The notes under the pieces: model-generated
What the model was told of the DNA's origin: nothing
The model's database searches: none
What the model saw: only the letters and a program-made list of their open reading frames with translations
Shown: piece by piece, positions 38,954-47,438 of the stretch
Layout: every line of letters begins with the position of its first letter
How positions within the stretch are numbered: the stretch's first letter is position 1
Program-made: the position numbers and the translations under genes
From: Rhizobium sp. SL86
GTDB lineage: Bacteria; Pseudomonadota; Alphaproteobacteria; Rhizobiales; Rhizobiaceae
Direction: 5' to 3'
Assembly (NCBI RefSeq): GCF_026672545.1
Contig: NZ_JAPPRJ010000009.1
Location: 1,046,221-1,110,220, forward strand
Length of the DNA: 64,000 nt

Positions 38954-39289
38954 ATGCACCGGCCCAGCCAAGCCGACAAGCAGACCCATACCCGTATCGA
39001 TAAGAAGATTTCGGAAATCACCACCATTAAGGGCAAGCTCTTTTCGGCGGGTCTTTCGCTTCTCCAGATCGATCGAGACTATAACCTCCCCAGAGGAACC
39101 GCCGGAACGACGCTCCGGGAGCCCAATGTGAAGGGTGAGCGGGCGATTGCCGCAGCTCTCGGCACACGGCCAGAACTGCTCTGGCGGACGCGTTACCACG
39201 CCTCCGGTCTGCGGAAGTCGCCTCAACCCGCTGAAAACTATGTCCGTCCCGCCACCATGGCGCAACGCCAAAACGAAGCGCGGGCCTAG
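38954..39289 (+). CDS. Ner-like DNA-binding protein
   Basis: 111 aa, with GAGGA before the ATG. The core matches the Ner/Nlp family: AGLSLLQIDRDYNLPRG, then LREPNVKGERAIAAALG and PELLWRTRY, close to the family's P..IWPSRY. In Mu, Ner represses both the early and repressor promoters and favours lytic growth. First gene of the rightward early operon. Confidence 0.85.
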   Translation: MHRPSQADKQTHTRIDKKISEITTIKGKLFSAGLSLLQIDRDYNLPRGTAGTTLREPNVKGERAIAAALGTRPELLWRTRYHASGLRKSPQPAENYVRPATMAQRQNEARA

Positions 39290-39291
39290 AC

Positions 39292-39420
39292 ATGGAAAAC
39301 CCCTTCATCCCCTCCCGCTCCAGCGTCTGCCGCCTGGCAGATTGGCTCCTGATTTTTGGCCTGGTGATTGCCGGCCTCATCGCCGCAACAGCCGCCCTGA
39401 TCTCGCAGGTGCTCGCATGA
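39292..39420 (+). CDS. 42-aa membrane peptide
   Basis: Begins 2 bases after the Ner-like gene and ends in an ATGA overlap with the next gene, so translation coupling supports it. MENPFIPSRSSVCRLADW is followed by one hydrophobic helix (LLIFGLVIAGLIAATAALI). Function unknown. Confidence 0.65.
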   Translation: MENPFIPSRSSVCRLADWLLIFGLVIAGLIAATAALISQVLA

Positions 39421-39776
39421 TCAACAGCTTCAACTCCAAGGCATTGTACGAAGCCCATCTTCATTCCTGCTATGCGGCCGTGCGCGAAGGTTTTCCGCAT
39501 CTGGCGATCCGCGACATCATGGAACCGCCGCATCAGTGGTTTGATGCAGCGCTTGCCCGCCAGGTCGTGATCCACCTGATGGTCACCGAGTTCAAATGGC
39601 CGAAGCGCCGCGTCGTCGAGGTCGAGGACCGCTCGCGGGAAGCCGTCAATCGGGCACTCCGTACCATCGACCGTCGTCTGGATAGCCCGCGTTTCGGCAC
39701 GCATTACCGCAGTATTGCCAAGCGGGCGCATGCCCTCGCCTTCCTGCAGACGGAAGAAGAGAGAGGGGTTGCCTGA
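39417..39776 (+). CDS. DnaA domain-IV-like DNA-binding protein
   Basis: 119 aa. From about residue 45 the pattern (VVIHLMVTEFKWPKRRVVEVEDRSREAVNRALRTI, in parts) resembles the DnaA C-terminal DNA-binding helix-turn-helix, ending RRLDSPRFG. The ATGA start overlap and TGATG junction with the ParB-like gene show a coupled early operon. It may be an early regulator or replication helper. Confidence 0.55.
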   Translation: MINSFNSKALYEAHLHSCYAAVREGFPHLAIRDIMEPPHQWFDAALARQVVIHLMVTEFKWPKRRVVEVEDRSREAVNRALRTIDRRLDSPRFGTHYRSIAKRAHALAFLQTEEERGVA

Positions 39777-40615
39777 TGCCGGATTACAAGCAGCTCTCGC
39801 TTTCGCAGATCCTGATCGGCAACCGGCAGCGTCCGATCGACCGGGATTATGCCGCCGTGATCGGCGCCTCCATGAAAGAGCATGGCCAGTTGCAGCCGAT
39901 TGTCGTGCGCGCCACGCCAGCAGCCGAACGCCCCTACACGCTCGTCATCGGCGGCCATCGCTGCGCAGGCGCCGAAATCCACGAGATCGAGATGCTCGAT
40001 GCCATCGTGGTGAAGGCCAACAGCGCCGATGCGCAGATGTTGGAACTGGCGGAAAACCTGCACCGCCGGGATCTCTCCGTTCTCGATCGGGCGTATTTCG
40101 TGCAGGCGTATCGCGACCTTTGGGAGAACAAGTACGGAAAAATCAACCCTGGGAATACGAATAGGACCAAGTTGGTCCTATTCGACGCTGAAGCCGCGAA
40201 GGGCTACACGAGGGCTGTTGCAGATAAGCTTGGGCTCTCGCCGACGTCTGCAAAGAGGCTAGGCGAAATCTGTGGCAAGCTTCACCCGGACCTCCGTGCG
40301 TCCCTGCAAAGCACACCAGCCGCCGACAACCAGTCGCAGCTGCTGGCGCTGGCCAAGCTGGAACCGCAGAAACAGCGTCAGGTCGCCGTTGCCCTCAAAT
40401 CCGAGCCGGACGTCAAGAAGGCGCTTGCCATCGTTGACCCCGCCCCTCGCCTGCCGAAAGCCAAGGCCGACCAGGCGCTGCTTCTCTCTCGGCTGGTGAC
40501 CGCCTGGGAAGATGCCAGCGAAGAGACCCGCGCGCAGTTCCTCGAGCATATCGGGCTGACCACCAATGATCAGCTGTCGCAGCTGCTCGCCGAGCTGAAG
40601 TCGGAGGCGGCATAA
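39776..40615 (+). CDS. ParB-like (Spo0J-type) protein of the early region
   Basis: 279 aa. The N-terminus has the ParB/Srx fold motifs: IGNRQRPIDRD, GQLQPIVVR, YTLVIGGHRCAGA (the GxxRxxA-type box) and LELAENLHRRDLSVLDRA. An HTH follows (VADKLGLSPTSAKRLGEIC). It lies before the transposase, as in several alphaproteobacterial Mu-like phages. Bases 40158-40184 inside the gene form a perfect palindrome and encode an apparent insertion (NPGNTNRTKLVLF) between the box and the HTH. It may be a DNA-binding regulator or nuclease. Confidence 0.82.
   Translation: MPDYKQLSLSQILIGNRQRPIDRDYAAVIGASMKEHGQLQPIVVRATPAAERPYTLVIGGHRCAGAEIHEIEMLDAIVVKANSADAQMLELAENLHRRDLSVLDRAYFVQAYRDLWENKYGKINPGNTNRTKLVLFDAEAAKGYTRAVADKLGLSPTSAKRLGEICGKLHPDLRASLQSTPAADNQSQLLALAKLEPQKQRQVAVALKSEPDVKKALAIVDPAPRLPKAKADQALLLSRLVTAWEDASEETRAQFLEHIGLTTNDQLSQLLAELKSEAA
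40158..40184. repeat. Perfect 27-bp palindrome inside the ParB-like gene
   Basis: Left arm CGAATAGGACCAA, one central G, right arm TTGGTCCTATTCG. The two arms of 13 bases pair without mismatch. The sequence is also coding. It could be a ParB-family binding site, an operator, or a structured element. Confidence 0.85.
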
Positions 40616-41073
40616 TGAGCAAGCACCCTGCCCAGCTGGATTTCTTCCTCGAACCAATGTTTCCGGTGCGCGCACCGGTCGCGACGATCGACATCGAGCG
40701 GTTCCGCTCCCGCCTGAAACGGGAGATGGCCCGCGCCATTCGGGAATGCCCGCACTCCCGCGATGTGATCGCCGGCCGCATGGCGCATTACCTCGGCCTG
40801 CCCAACATGTCGAAGAACACGCTTGACGCCTACACGGCCGAAAGCAAGGCAAGCCACGATGTGAGCCTTGTGCGCTTCAAGGCCTTCGTGCGCGCCACCG
40901 GCGCCGTCTGGCTTTGGGATCTCGTCGTTTCCGAGGACGGCTTGACCCTGCTCGAAGGGGACGAAGCGCGGCTTGCCGAGATTGCCCGCCTGCAGCAGGA
41001 ACAACGCGAGCTGCAGCAGCGCCTCAAATCCCTCCGGTCGGTTCCGATCGCTATCAAGCGGCGGGGGCTGTGA
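40615..41073 (+). CDS. Phage protein of unknown function before the transposase
   Basis: 152 aa. N-terminal FFLEPMFPV, then a helical region (RAIRECPHSRDVIAGRMAHYL) resembling a small HTH. A C-terminal coiled coil follows (LAEIARLQQEQRELQQRLKS). It overlaps both neighbours by one base. Probably a conserved early regulator of Mu-like phages. Confidence 0.7.
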   Translation: MSKHPAQLDFFLEPMFPVRAPVATIDIERFRSRLKREMARAIRECPHSRDVIAGRMAHYLGLPNMSKNTLDAYTAESKASHDVSLVRFKAFVRATGAVWLWDLVVSEDGLTLLEGDEARLAEIARLQQEQRELQQRLKSLRSVPIAIKRRGL

Positions 41074-43070
41074 TGTCACCGAAGCGCTCTCATAAACCCG
41101 CACCGCTACTGCCGATGAAGGAGTTCTTCTCGGTCGCCGAACTGGCCGAAGCCAGGCTTCCCGACCTGCCGCGCGATATCTCGGCGATCGACAAGATTGC
41201 ACGCGCCCACTGGCGCGGCGACGAGCGCCTGGCTCGCCGTGTACCCGGCAAGACCAAGCCGGTCTGGGAGTATCACTATTCGCTTCTGCCGCGTGCGGCT
41301 CAGACCCGGCTCCTGGTCATCCACACCGTTCCCGCCAATGACGACCGCAACCTACAGAAGGAGCGCAAGTCGAAGCTTTGGCATGCCTATGAGGCGCTTT
41401 CGAGCGAGCATAAAATCCTCTGCGAAGCCCGTTTGAAGGCGCTTCAAATTGCGGAGGATCTGGAAGCCGGCGGGATGACCTCGCGCGCGGCGGTCACCAT
41501 GGCCTGCGCCAGAGCGGGTGTGACGAAGTCTGCCTTCTATGAATGGCGCAAGCTGGTGGCCGGCCACGCCCGCGAGGACTGGCTGGCGGCGCTCGCCCCC
41601 TCGTACAACACCGAGACCAAATGGGCCGAATGCCACCAGGAAGCCTGGGACATACTGAAAAGTGATTACCTGCGCCCGGAACGGCCGACCTTCTCCGCCT
41701 GCTACCGTCGCGTGGTGAAACTCGCCAAAACCAAAAAGTGGTCTCCAATCCCGACGGAGCGCGCGCTTCGCCGCCGCTTCGATCACGAAGTGCCGGAAGC
41801 CGTCCAGATTGCCGCCCGCGAGGGGCGTGAGAAGGCGAAGGCGCTCTATCCCGCCCAGCGCCGCAGCCGGGCCGACCTGCACGCCATGCAGGCGGTCAAC
41901 ATGGACGGCCACAAGTTCGACGTCTTCGTCCGCTTCCCGGATGGCAGGATCGGCCGCGTCTTCATGATCGCGCTGCAGGATCTCTATTCGGGAAAATTCG
42001 TCGCCTGGCGGATCTCCGACAGCGAGAACAAGGAGACCGTGCGTCTGGTCATCGGCGACATGGTCGAGCGCTACGGCATCCCGGACATCATCACGCTCGA
42101 CAATGGCCGCGCCTTTGCGAGCAAGTGGATCACCGGCCGGTCGCCGACACGTTATCGCTTCAAGATCCGCGATGAAGATCCGCAAGGTCTGCTGACCACC
42201 CTTGGCATCGATCTGCGCTTCACCAAGCCTTATTCCGGCCAGTCGAAGCCGATCGAGCGCGCCTTCCGCGATTTGACCGACGACATTTCACGGCACCCGG
42301 TCTGCGCCGGCGCCTATACCGGCAACAAGCCGGAGGCCAAGCCCGACAACTACGGCAGCAGTGCCGTGCCGCTCGACACCTTCGTGGCGTTGGTGAACGA
42401 CCAGATGGCCGAACACAACGCCCGCACCGGGCGCAAAGGCGGCAACTGCGATGGCCGAAGCTTCGACGAGACTTTCAACGCCAGCATGGCGGAACCTGGC
42501 ACGATCGTTCGCACGGCAACGGCTGCCCAGCGGTCTCTTTGGCTTCTGGCCGCCGAGGGCTTCACCGCGCGCAAGCCGAACGGAGAGATCCACCTGCATG
42601 GCAACCGCTACTGGTCGCCAGCGCTCACGGGTTACGCGGGAAAGAAAGTCATCATCCGGTTCGATCCGGAGCAGTTGCATCGCGCGATCAAGGTCTACGA
42701 TCTGAAGGACATGCTGATCTGCGAGGCCGAGTGCATTGAGGACAGTGGCTTCTACGACGCCGAAGCCGCCCGACGGCACGAAAAGGCACGCGGTGATTAT
42801 CGCAAGGCAATCGCCGCCGAGAAGGCAACCCATGCCCGCCTGACGGCGCGGCAGCTCGCCGACCTCTACAGCCGAGGCATACGCAACACGCCGCCCGCCC
42901 CGGAGCCGAACCGGCCAAAGGTCACCCGCATCGTTCCCTCAAAGATCAGCGCACAACCCGCGCTGCCGGACGACGCCGCATTCGAAGACAGCTTTTCCCG
43001 CGCCCTGACGAAGATCTCCGGAGGGTCAGCGGTCATCCAATTCCCGCAAGGGGATCGATCCCGGAAGTAG
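41073..43070 (+). CDS. MuA-like DDE transposase
   Basis: 665 aa. Performs replicative transposition of the prophage. The N-terminal third has DNA-binding domains (FFSVAELAEARLP and AARAVTMACARAGVTKSAFYEW-type HTH). The catalytic triad is seen: Asp278 in NMDGHKFD, Asp343 in LDNGRAF and Glu395 in SKPIERAFRD. The C-terminus (about 560-665) is the basic region that contacts MuB and ClpX in Mu (family knowledge). ATG 41073 overlaps the previous stop (TGATG); 53 upstream codons of the frame belong to the previous gene. Confidence 0.95.
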   Translation: MSPKRSHKPAPLLPMKEFFSVAELAEARLPDLPRDISAIDKIARAHWRGDERLARRVPGKTKPVWEYHYSLLPRAAQTRLLVIHTVPANDDRNLQKERKSKLWHAYEALSSEHKILCEARLKALQIAEDLEAGGMTSRAAVTMACARAGVTKSAFYEWRKLVAGHAREDWLAALAPSYNTETKWAECHQEAWDILKSDYLRPERPTFSACYRRVVKLAKTKKWSPIPTERALRRRFDHEVPEAVQIAAREGREKAKALYPAQRRSRADLHAMQAVNMDGHKFDVFVRFPDGRIGRVFMIALQDLYSGKFVAWRISDSENKETVRLVIGDMVERYGIPDIITLDNGRAFASKWITGRSPTRYRFKIRDEDPQGLLTTLGIDLRFTKPYSGQSKPIERAFRDLTDDISRHPVCAGAYTGNKPEAKPDNYGSSAVPLDTFVALVNDQMAEHNARTGRKGGNCDGRSFDETFNASMAEPGTIVRTATAAQRSLWLLAAEGFTARKPNGEIHLHGNRYWSPALTGYAGKKVIIRFDPEQLHRAIKVYDLKDMLICEAECIEDSGFYDAEAARRHEKARGDYRKAIAAEKATHARLTARQLADLYSRGIRNTPPAPEPNRPKVTRIVPSKISAQPALPDDAAFEDSFSRALTKISGGSAVIQFPQGDRSRK

Positions 43071-43122
43071 TGCGTCGGGATCGCAGTGCAGAGCCGAAAT
43101 GTACCGAGTCCGGTTCCCGAAC

Positions 43123-43150
43123 AAAAAAACGGGCGGGGATAACCCGCCCG
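43123..43150 (-). terminator. Leftward intrinsic terminator between MuA and MuB genes
   Basis: Perfect 8-bp stem CGGGCGGG / CCCGCCCG, loop GATAA, followed on the minus strand by seven T (A-run 43123-43129). It would stop leftward transcripts. A second small hairpin GCCCC-ACAA-GGGGC lies at 43158-43171. Confidence 0.7.
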
Positions 43151-43190
43151 ACAATACGCCCCACAAGGGGCCAACCAACGGAACCATCGC

Positions 43191-44210
43191 ATGAACAAGC
43201 ATATCGACACAAGACCTTATTCCGGCTGGGAGCAGCCTGAACCGGAACAGGCCTTTATTGACAAGCATGCCGACGACCTTGAGGACTGGCGCCAGATCCG
43301 CTCCCAGGTCGCCGAAATCGCCATCGCCAACGGCTGGACGAAAGCCGAGGTCACCCGCCGCAGCGGCGCGAAGGACGGCACCTTCTCGCAGTGGTTTTCG
43401 GGCACCTATCCGGGGCGTCTGGAAAACATCAACAAGCAGCTCCGCAATTGGGTTACCGCCGTCATTGAAGCGGCAGGTATGCCGGAAATCCCAACCTCTC
43501 CGGCCTTCGTCAAAACCCGCATCTCGTCGGAAATTGCCCAGACGCTGCAGTGGGCACAGATGACGGCCGATCTGGTCATCATCACCGTTGCGGCCGGCAT
43601 CGGCAAAACGATGACCTGCCGCCACTACCGCGCGACGCACCCGCATGTGTTCCATGCCACGATCAGCCCGCACACCAAGACCGTTCACGGCATGCTGGTC
43701 GAACTCGCTTCAGAACTGGATGTGCACGAGAACAACCCATCCCGCCTCACCCGCGCGATCGGCGCCAAGCTCAGCCGCGTCGGTGGTGGCTCGCTTCTGA
43801 TCGTGGACGAGGCGCAGAACCTCGTTGATGACGCGATCAACCAGTTGCGGCACTTCTCCGATATTCACCAGTGCGGCATCGCACTCGTCGGCAACGAGGA
43901 GGTTTATTCCCGCTTCGTCGCACAGGTGAAGGGCCGCTCCTACGCCCAGCTGAAACGGCGGATCGGCAAGCACCTGAAGCGCCAGAAGCCCTATGCCGAA
44001 GACATCGCCGCCTTCATCCGCGCATGGGGCGTGACCGATCCTGAATGCACCCGCCTGCTGACCGGCATCGGCCTCAAGGGCGGCGCACTCGGCCAGATCG
44101 ACAAGACGATGAAGCTCGCCAGCATGATCGCACTTGGCGACAACCGCGAGGTCGGCATCCGCGACATCGAGGCTGCCTGGAAGAACCGAGACGTGGAGGA
44201 CATGGCATGA
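43191..44210 (+). CDS. MuB-like AAA+ ATPase (target DNA activator)
   Basis: 339 aa. N-terminal HTH (WTKAEVTRRSGAKDGTFSQWF) followed by an AAA+ domain with Walker A VAAGIGKTMTC and Walker B LLIVDEAQNL. It binds target DNA and stimulates the transposase. Its last codon overlaps the next start (ATGA), so the downstream early genes are coupled. Confidence 0.92.
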   Translation: MNKHIDTRPYSGWEQPEPEQAFIDKHADDLEDWRQIRSQVAEIAIANGWTKAEVTRRSGAKDGTFSQWFSGTYPGRLENINKQLRNWVTAVIEAAGMPEIPTSPAFVKTRISSEIAQTLQWAQMTADLVIITVAAGIGKTMTCRHYRATHPHVFHATISPHTKTVHGMLVELASELDVHENNPSRLTRAIGAKLSRVGGGSLLIVDEAQNLVDDAINQLRHFSDIHQCGIALVGNEEVYSRFVAQVKGRSYAQLKRRIGKHLKRQKPYAEDIAAFIRAWGVTDPECTRLLTGIGLKGGALGQIDKTMKLASMIALGDNREVGIRDIEAAWKNRDVEDMA

Positions 44211-44506
44211 GCCTCTCCGCCCTCTCCTTCGAACTCGATCTGCTGAAGCGTCAGTTCCAGCCCTTCACCAAGACCGGCCTTGCGATGACCGGCCCGGAGG
44301 TGAAGCGACTGACACAACGGATCTCGGTTCTGTCGAAGCTGTCGAAGAGCCTGGAAACCGAGCTTTCCGTTCATCGCCTCACCGAACTCGGCCGCGCCCA
44401 GGCGGCCACGCTCGAAGCCCTGACGACCGAGACGGCCGGCAGCCTGATCCTCGCTGCCGAAGGCAATGTCATCCGGCCCGATTTCACGAAAGGAAGCCGC
44501 TCATGA
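44207..44506 (+). CDS. Early phage protein, unknown (99 aa)
   Basis: 99 aa with a helical, charged sequence (KLSKSLETELSVHRLTELGRAQAATLEAL); no known motif. Overlaps neighbours on both sides by 4 bases. The longer frame from 44045 runs through the MuB gene and is not used. Confidence 0.65.
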   Translation: MSLSALSFELDLLKRQFQPFTKTGLAMTGPEVKRLTQRISVLSKLSKSLETELSVHRLTELGRAQAATLEALTTETAGSLILAAEGNVIRPDFTKGSRS

Positions 44507-44742
44507 TCACCGCACTCATCGAACTGACGGCCATCCGCGACCGGATCAAGCCGGCCATCCACGGAGGGCTTCGGCTCTCCAGCGAAGACACCGCCGCCCT
44601 CGTCCAGCAACTCAACACGACGATCGAACTGGTGCGCGAAACCGAAGACGAAAAGCGGATCATCCAGCTTGCGCTGAACGCGCGCCACGCCGGCAAGCCC
44701 TGCCTGCGCCTCGTTGAAACCGTCACCGCTAAGAACGCCTGA
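44503..44742 (+). CDS. Early phage protein, unknown (79 aa)
   Basis: 79 aa. ATG 44503 overlaps the preceding stop. Short helical protein (LVQQLNTTIELVRETEDEK). No family recognised. The longer frame from 44134 overlaps two genes and is not used. Confidence 0.65.
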   Translation: MITALIELTAIRDRIKPAIHGGLRLSSEDTAALVQQLNTTIELVRETEDEKRIIQLALNARHAGKPCLRLVETVTAKNA

Positions 44743-44763
44743 ATTTCAGAGAGAAGAACCACC

Positions 44764-45420
44764 ATGGAAGCTGTCATCATCGAAGAAACCAACCGCACAG
44801 ATGGCGTCACCATCATCAACGGCCGCGAGTTCCTCACCGACGCCAAGGGCGGCTACGTCCCGGTCCACATGGTCAAGGCCCAACACAAGCTTGAAGACGA
44901 AACCGTCCGCAAGATCATGGCCTTCGCGCTTGATCTTAACGCTCAGATCGCACGGTTTCGCGATCACACGATGCTGGATCTCGGCACCTTCGACGCCCTG
45001 CTTGCCCAGGAATACGGCGCCAAGATCGGCGGCGCCGAGGGCAACCGCACCTATCAGACCTTCGACGGCCTGATGAAGGTTCAGGTCCAGGTGGCCGACC
45101 AGGTGGATTTTGGGCCGGAACTGCAGGTCGCCAAGAAGCTGGTCGACGAGTGCCTGAACGAATGGTCGGCCGACAGCCGGCCGGAGATCCAGGCGCTGGT
45201 GTCGGACGCCTTCGACACGGACAAGGAGGGCAAGATCAATCGCTCGAAGATCTTCATGCTGCTGCGCCATTCGATCGAGGACGTGCGCTGGCAGCGGGCC
45301 ATGGATGCCATCCGCGACGCGATGCGGATTACCGGCTCAAAGGAATATGTGCGGTTCTACACGCGCCAGAAGCCGGAGGACGGCTGGCAGGCGGTCACGA
45401 TTGATCTGGCGAGGGCGTGA
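44764..45420 (+). CDS. DUF3164-family early phage protein
   Basis: 218 aa. Matches the DUF3164 family of Mu-like phages: VTIINGREFLTDAKGGYVPV at the start, TYQTFDGLMKVQVQVAD in the middle and WRAITIDLARA-type end (WQAVTIDLARA). Function unknown; the family is regularly found next to gemA. Confidence 0.85.
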   Translation: MEAVIIEETNRTDGVTIINGREFLTDAKGGYVPVHMVKAQHKLEDETVRKIMAFALDLNAQIARFRDHTMLDLGTFDALLAQEYGAKIGGAEGNRTYQTFDGLMKVQVQVADQVDFGPELQVAKKLVDECLNEWSADSRPEIQALVSDAFDTDKEGKINRSKIFMLLRHSIEDVRWQRAMDAIRDAMRITGSKEYVRFYTRQKPEDGWQAVTIDLARA

Positions 45421-45487
45421 GATGATAAAGCTTCATACCGCAAGCAAAAGAAGCAGCAACACGGTCAATCTACTGCAGCGGCTCAGC

Positions 45488-46273
45488 TCAGCGAGCACCG
45501 GAAAGGTTATACAGGTCGCCCATCTTGTCGAGCGCCCTAATCAAGTCCGGCAGACAATCGGTGCACAGGGAAACGAATTTATTCAAACGCTCCTCTCCCC
45601 CATCGTCGCTCCAAAACGAAAGCGCGCCTTCATCTTCATAAGTGTGACTTTCAGTGGCGAAGTAGTATGCCTTTGTCACCCATGGGTGAACCTCGGCCAA
45701 ACCGTTTCGCAGAGTCCACACGACAAATGCCAAATTGCCGTCGAAAAGCTCTTCTCCACCTACGAATTGCGGGCGGTGCAAGACATCGTGAAGATCGCGG
45801 ACGAGGGAATTGATTGCAATGACCCACCGCCCCCACACTCCAGGTTCTCCGTTCACAATCCTGGGCCATACCTCAGAAAGCTGCCTAGCTTTCCGATCCA
45901 GTACCTCAACCTCACTTCGTTGGGGGTTTATCACACGCTCGACCTTCAATTTCTCGGCTCTCTGCGAAAGATCAACAAGTTCTTGATGCCTCGCATGCGA
46001 GTTGCGTTCGACCGCTCGACCTTCATCAATTGTTCTTTGATGTCGAGCTTCTGCGGACACATCAGTCCGCTCCATGGTGTCGACCGTCCACCACGCGGCA
46101 AAGATCGCCAGCAATCCTCCGATCAGCGTCTGGAAGTCGAACAGGATGTTACGCCAAGCGTCACCACCCCTCTGTCCTTCGATCAAGCGAGGTTCGCCAA
46201 AAATGATCGACGGGACAATCGCCGCAATGATGACGACCAACAAAATCTTCCGAAACCAGTTGCGCTCAAACAT
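45488..46273 (-). CDS. Minus-strand membrane protein inserted in the early operon
   Basis: 261 aa from ATG 46273; a GTG at 46285 is also possible. Two membrane helices (ILLVVIIAAIVPSIIFG and LLAIFAAWWTVDTM) precede a long hydrophilic region with coiled segments. Its GC is lower than its neighbours and it runs against the early operon, so it looks like a moron with its own promoter. No family recognised. A long plus-strand frame across the same bases is a shadow. Confidence 0.65.
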   Translation of the reverse strand: MFERNWFRKILLVVIIAAIVPSIIFGEPRLIEGQRGGDAWRNILFDFQTLIGGLLAIFAAWWTVDTMERTDVSAEARHQRTIDEGRAVERNSHARHQELVDLSQRAEKLKVERVINPQRSEVEVLDRKARQLSEVWPRIVNGEPGVWGRWVIAINSLVRDLHDVLHRPQFVGGEELFDGNLAFVVWTLRNGLAEVHPWVTKAYYFATESHTYEDEGALSFWSDDGGEERLNKFVSLCTDCLPDLIRALDKMGDLYNLSGAR

Positions 46274-46350
46274 ATCGGCAAACACCCCCGGACTTACGTT
46301 CCCTCGGTTGTTGTGCCGTGCCCTTCGTCGATTCCGCAAGCGAGGATCGC

Positions 46351-46998
46351 ATGACGACCTCACTCGCCGCACTTCACATTGCAAAGAAGCACCTCGGACT
46401 GGACGACGACACCTACCGTGCGAAGCTCGCCAACCTAACGGGCAAAACATCCGCCAAGGACATGACCGAGACTGAACGCGTCCAGGTTCTCGCGGTCTTC
46501 CGCAACGAAGGGTTCAAGCCAGACAACCGCCAGTCCTCGAAAGCACTGTCCGGCAAATACGCGAAGAAACTCCAGGCGCTCTGGATCGCCGGCTACAATC
46601 TCGGCGTCTTCCGTGACCGCCGGGACAGTGCCCTTCTCGCCTTCGTCAAACGCCAGACGGGCATCGACCACGTCCGTTTCCTTCACTTCCCCGATGATGC
46701 CCACAAGGCGATCGAGGCGCTGAAGGCCTGGCTGAAACGCGAAGCCGGCGTGATGTACGGCAACACCAACGGCTTCGACTGGCTTGCCAAGGACGGCGCG
46801 AAAGTGGCTTGGGCGCAATGGAAGATCCTGCACCCGGATGCGAGCCTGTCGGCCCGCAATGGTTTCGACGAAACTGTCTCTGCCCTCCTTGGCAAGCCAG
46901 TCCTCTATCTGGCGGCTGTCACGGATCGTGAATGGCACACGGTGATGAACGGGTTGGGCGTCGAAGTCCGAAAGAAACGACCATGCCCGAAGACCTGA
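46351..46998 (+). CDS. gemA: GemA-like protein (Mu gp16, DUF1018)
   Basis: 215 aa. Start at ATG 46351 with GAGG upstream. Contains AALHIAKKHLGLDDDTYRAKL, LQALWIAGYNLGV and the C-terminal FLHFPDDAHKAIEALKAWL characteristic of GemA/DUF1018. In Mu it modulates host gene expression. Ends 16 bases inside the Mor-like gene. Confidence 0.88.
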   Translation: MTTSLAALHIAKKHLGLDDDTYRAKLANLTGKTSAKDMTETERVQVLAVFRNEGFKPDNRQSSKALSGKYAKKLQALWIAGYNLGVFRDRRDSALLAFVKRQTGIDHVRFLHFPDDAHKAIEALKAWLKREAGVMYGNTNGFDWLAKDGAKVAWAQWKILHPDASLSARNGFDETVSALLGKPVLYLAAVTDREWHTVMNGLGVEVRKKRPCPKT

Positions 46999-47354
46999 CC
47001 CAAGAGCTGAAGGACACGCTTGGCGACGACGGCTTCTTCCGGCTTGTCGAGGTCCATGCCGGTGTGCGCCTCTATATTCCGTCAGATCCGGACCGTTCGG
47101 AACTGCCGGCGGCGATCGGCGCCGACGCGGCGGTGAGGCTTTCCAAGATGTTCCCAGGCGGCTATATACGGGTACCTCTTGCTCGCGAATTCCGGGCCGT
47201 GCGTTATCACAAGGCCGGCGCCACGAACCGTGAGATTGCCAAGCGCCTTGGTCTCACCGAAGGCGGCGTCGACAGGCTTCTGAAGCGTGCCCGCGCCAAG
47301 AAGCTGGTTGAGAGGAAGACCCGCAAAGATCCCCGCCAGATCGAGATGTTCTGA
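46983..47354 (+). CDS. Mor/C-like transcription activator
   Basis: 123 aa. The central GGYIRVPLAREFRAVRYH fits the Mor dimer region, followed by the HTH TNREIAKRLGLTEGGVDRLLKRARAKK. It probably activates the lytic (middle or late) genes downstream. ATG 46983 overlaps gemA. Confidence 0.78.
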   Translation: MPEDLTQELKDTLGDDGFFRLVEVHAGVRLYIPSDPDRSELPAAIGADAAVRLSKMFPGGYIRVPLAREFRAVRYHKAGATNREIAKRLGLTEGGVDRLLKRARAKKLVERKTRKDPRQIEMF

Positions 47355-47438
47355 CCCCGCAACCGCTAGGGGGCATGATGACTGCCGCCGAAACCATGCA
47401 TTTTCGCTCCAGATCGCAACGCGTCCTGGAGCTTTTTT

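Noticed and set aside
45305..46354. A 349-codon plus-strand frame across the minus-strand membrane gene
   Set aside because: The minus-strand reading has membrane helices and normal composition; the plus reading starts inside the DUF3164 gene and has no recognisable fold.
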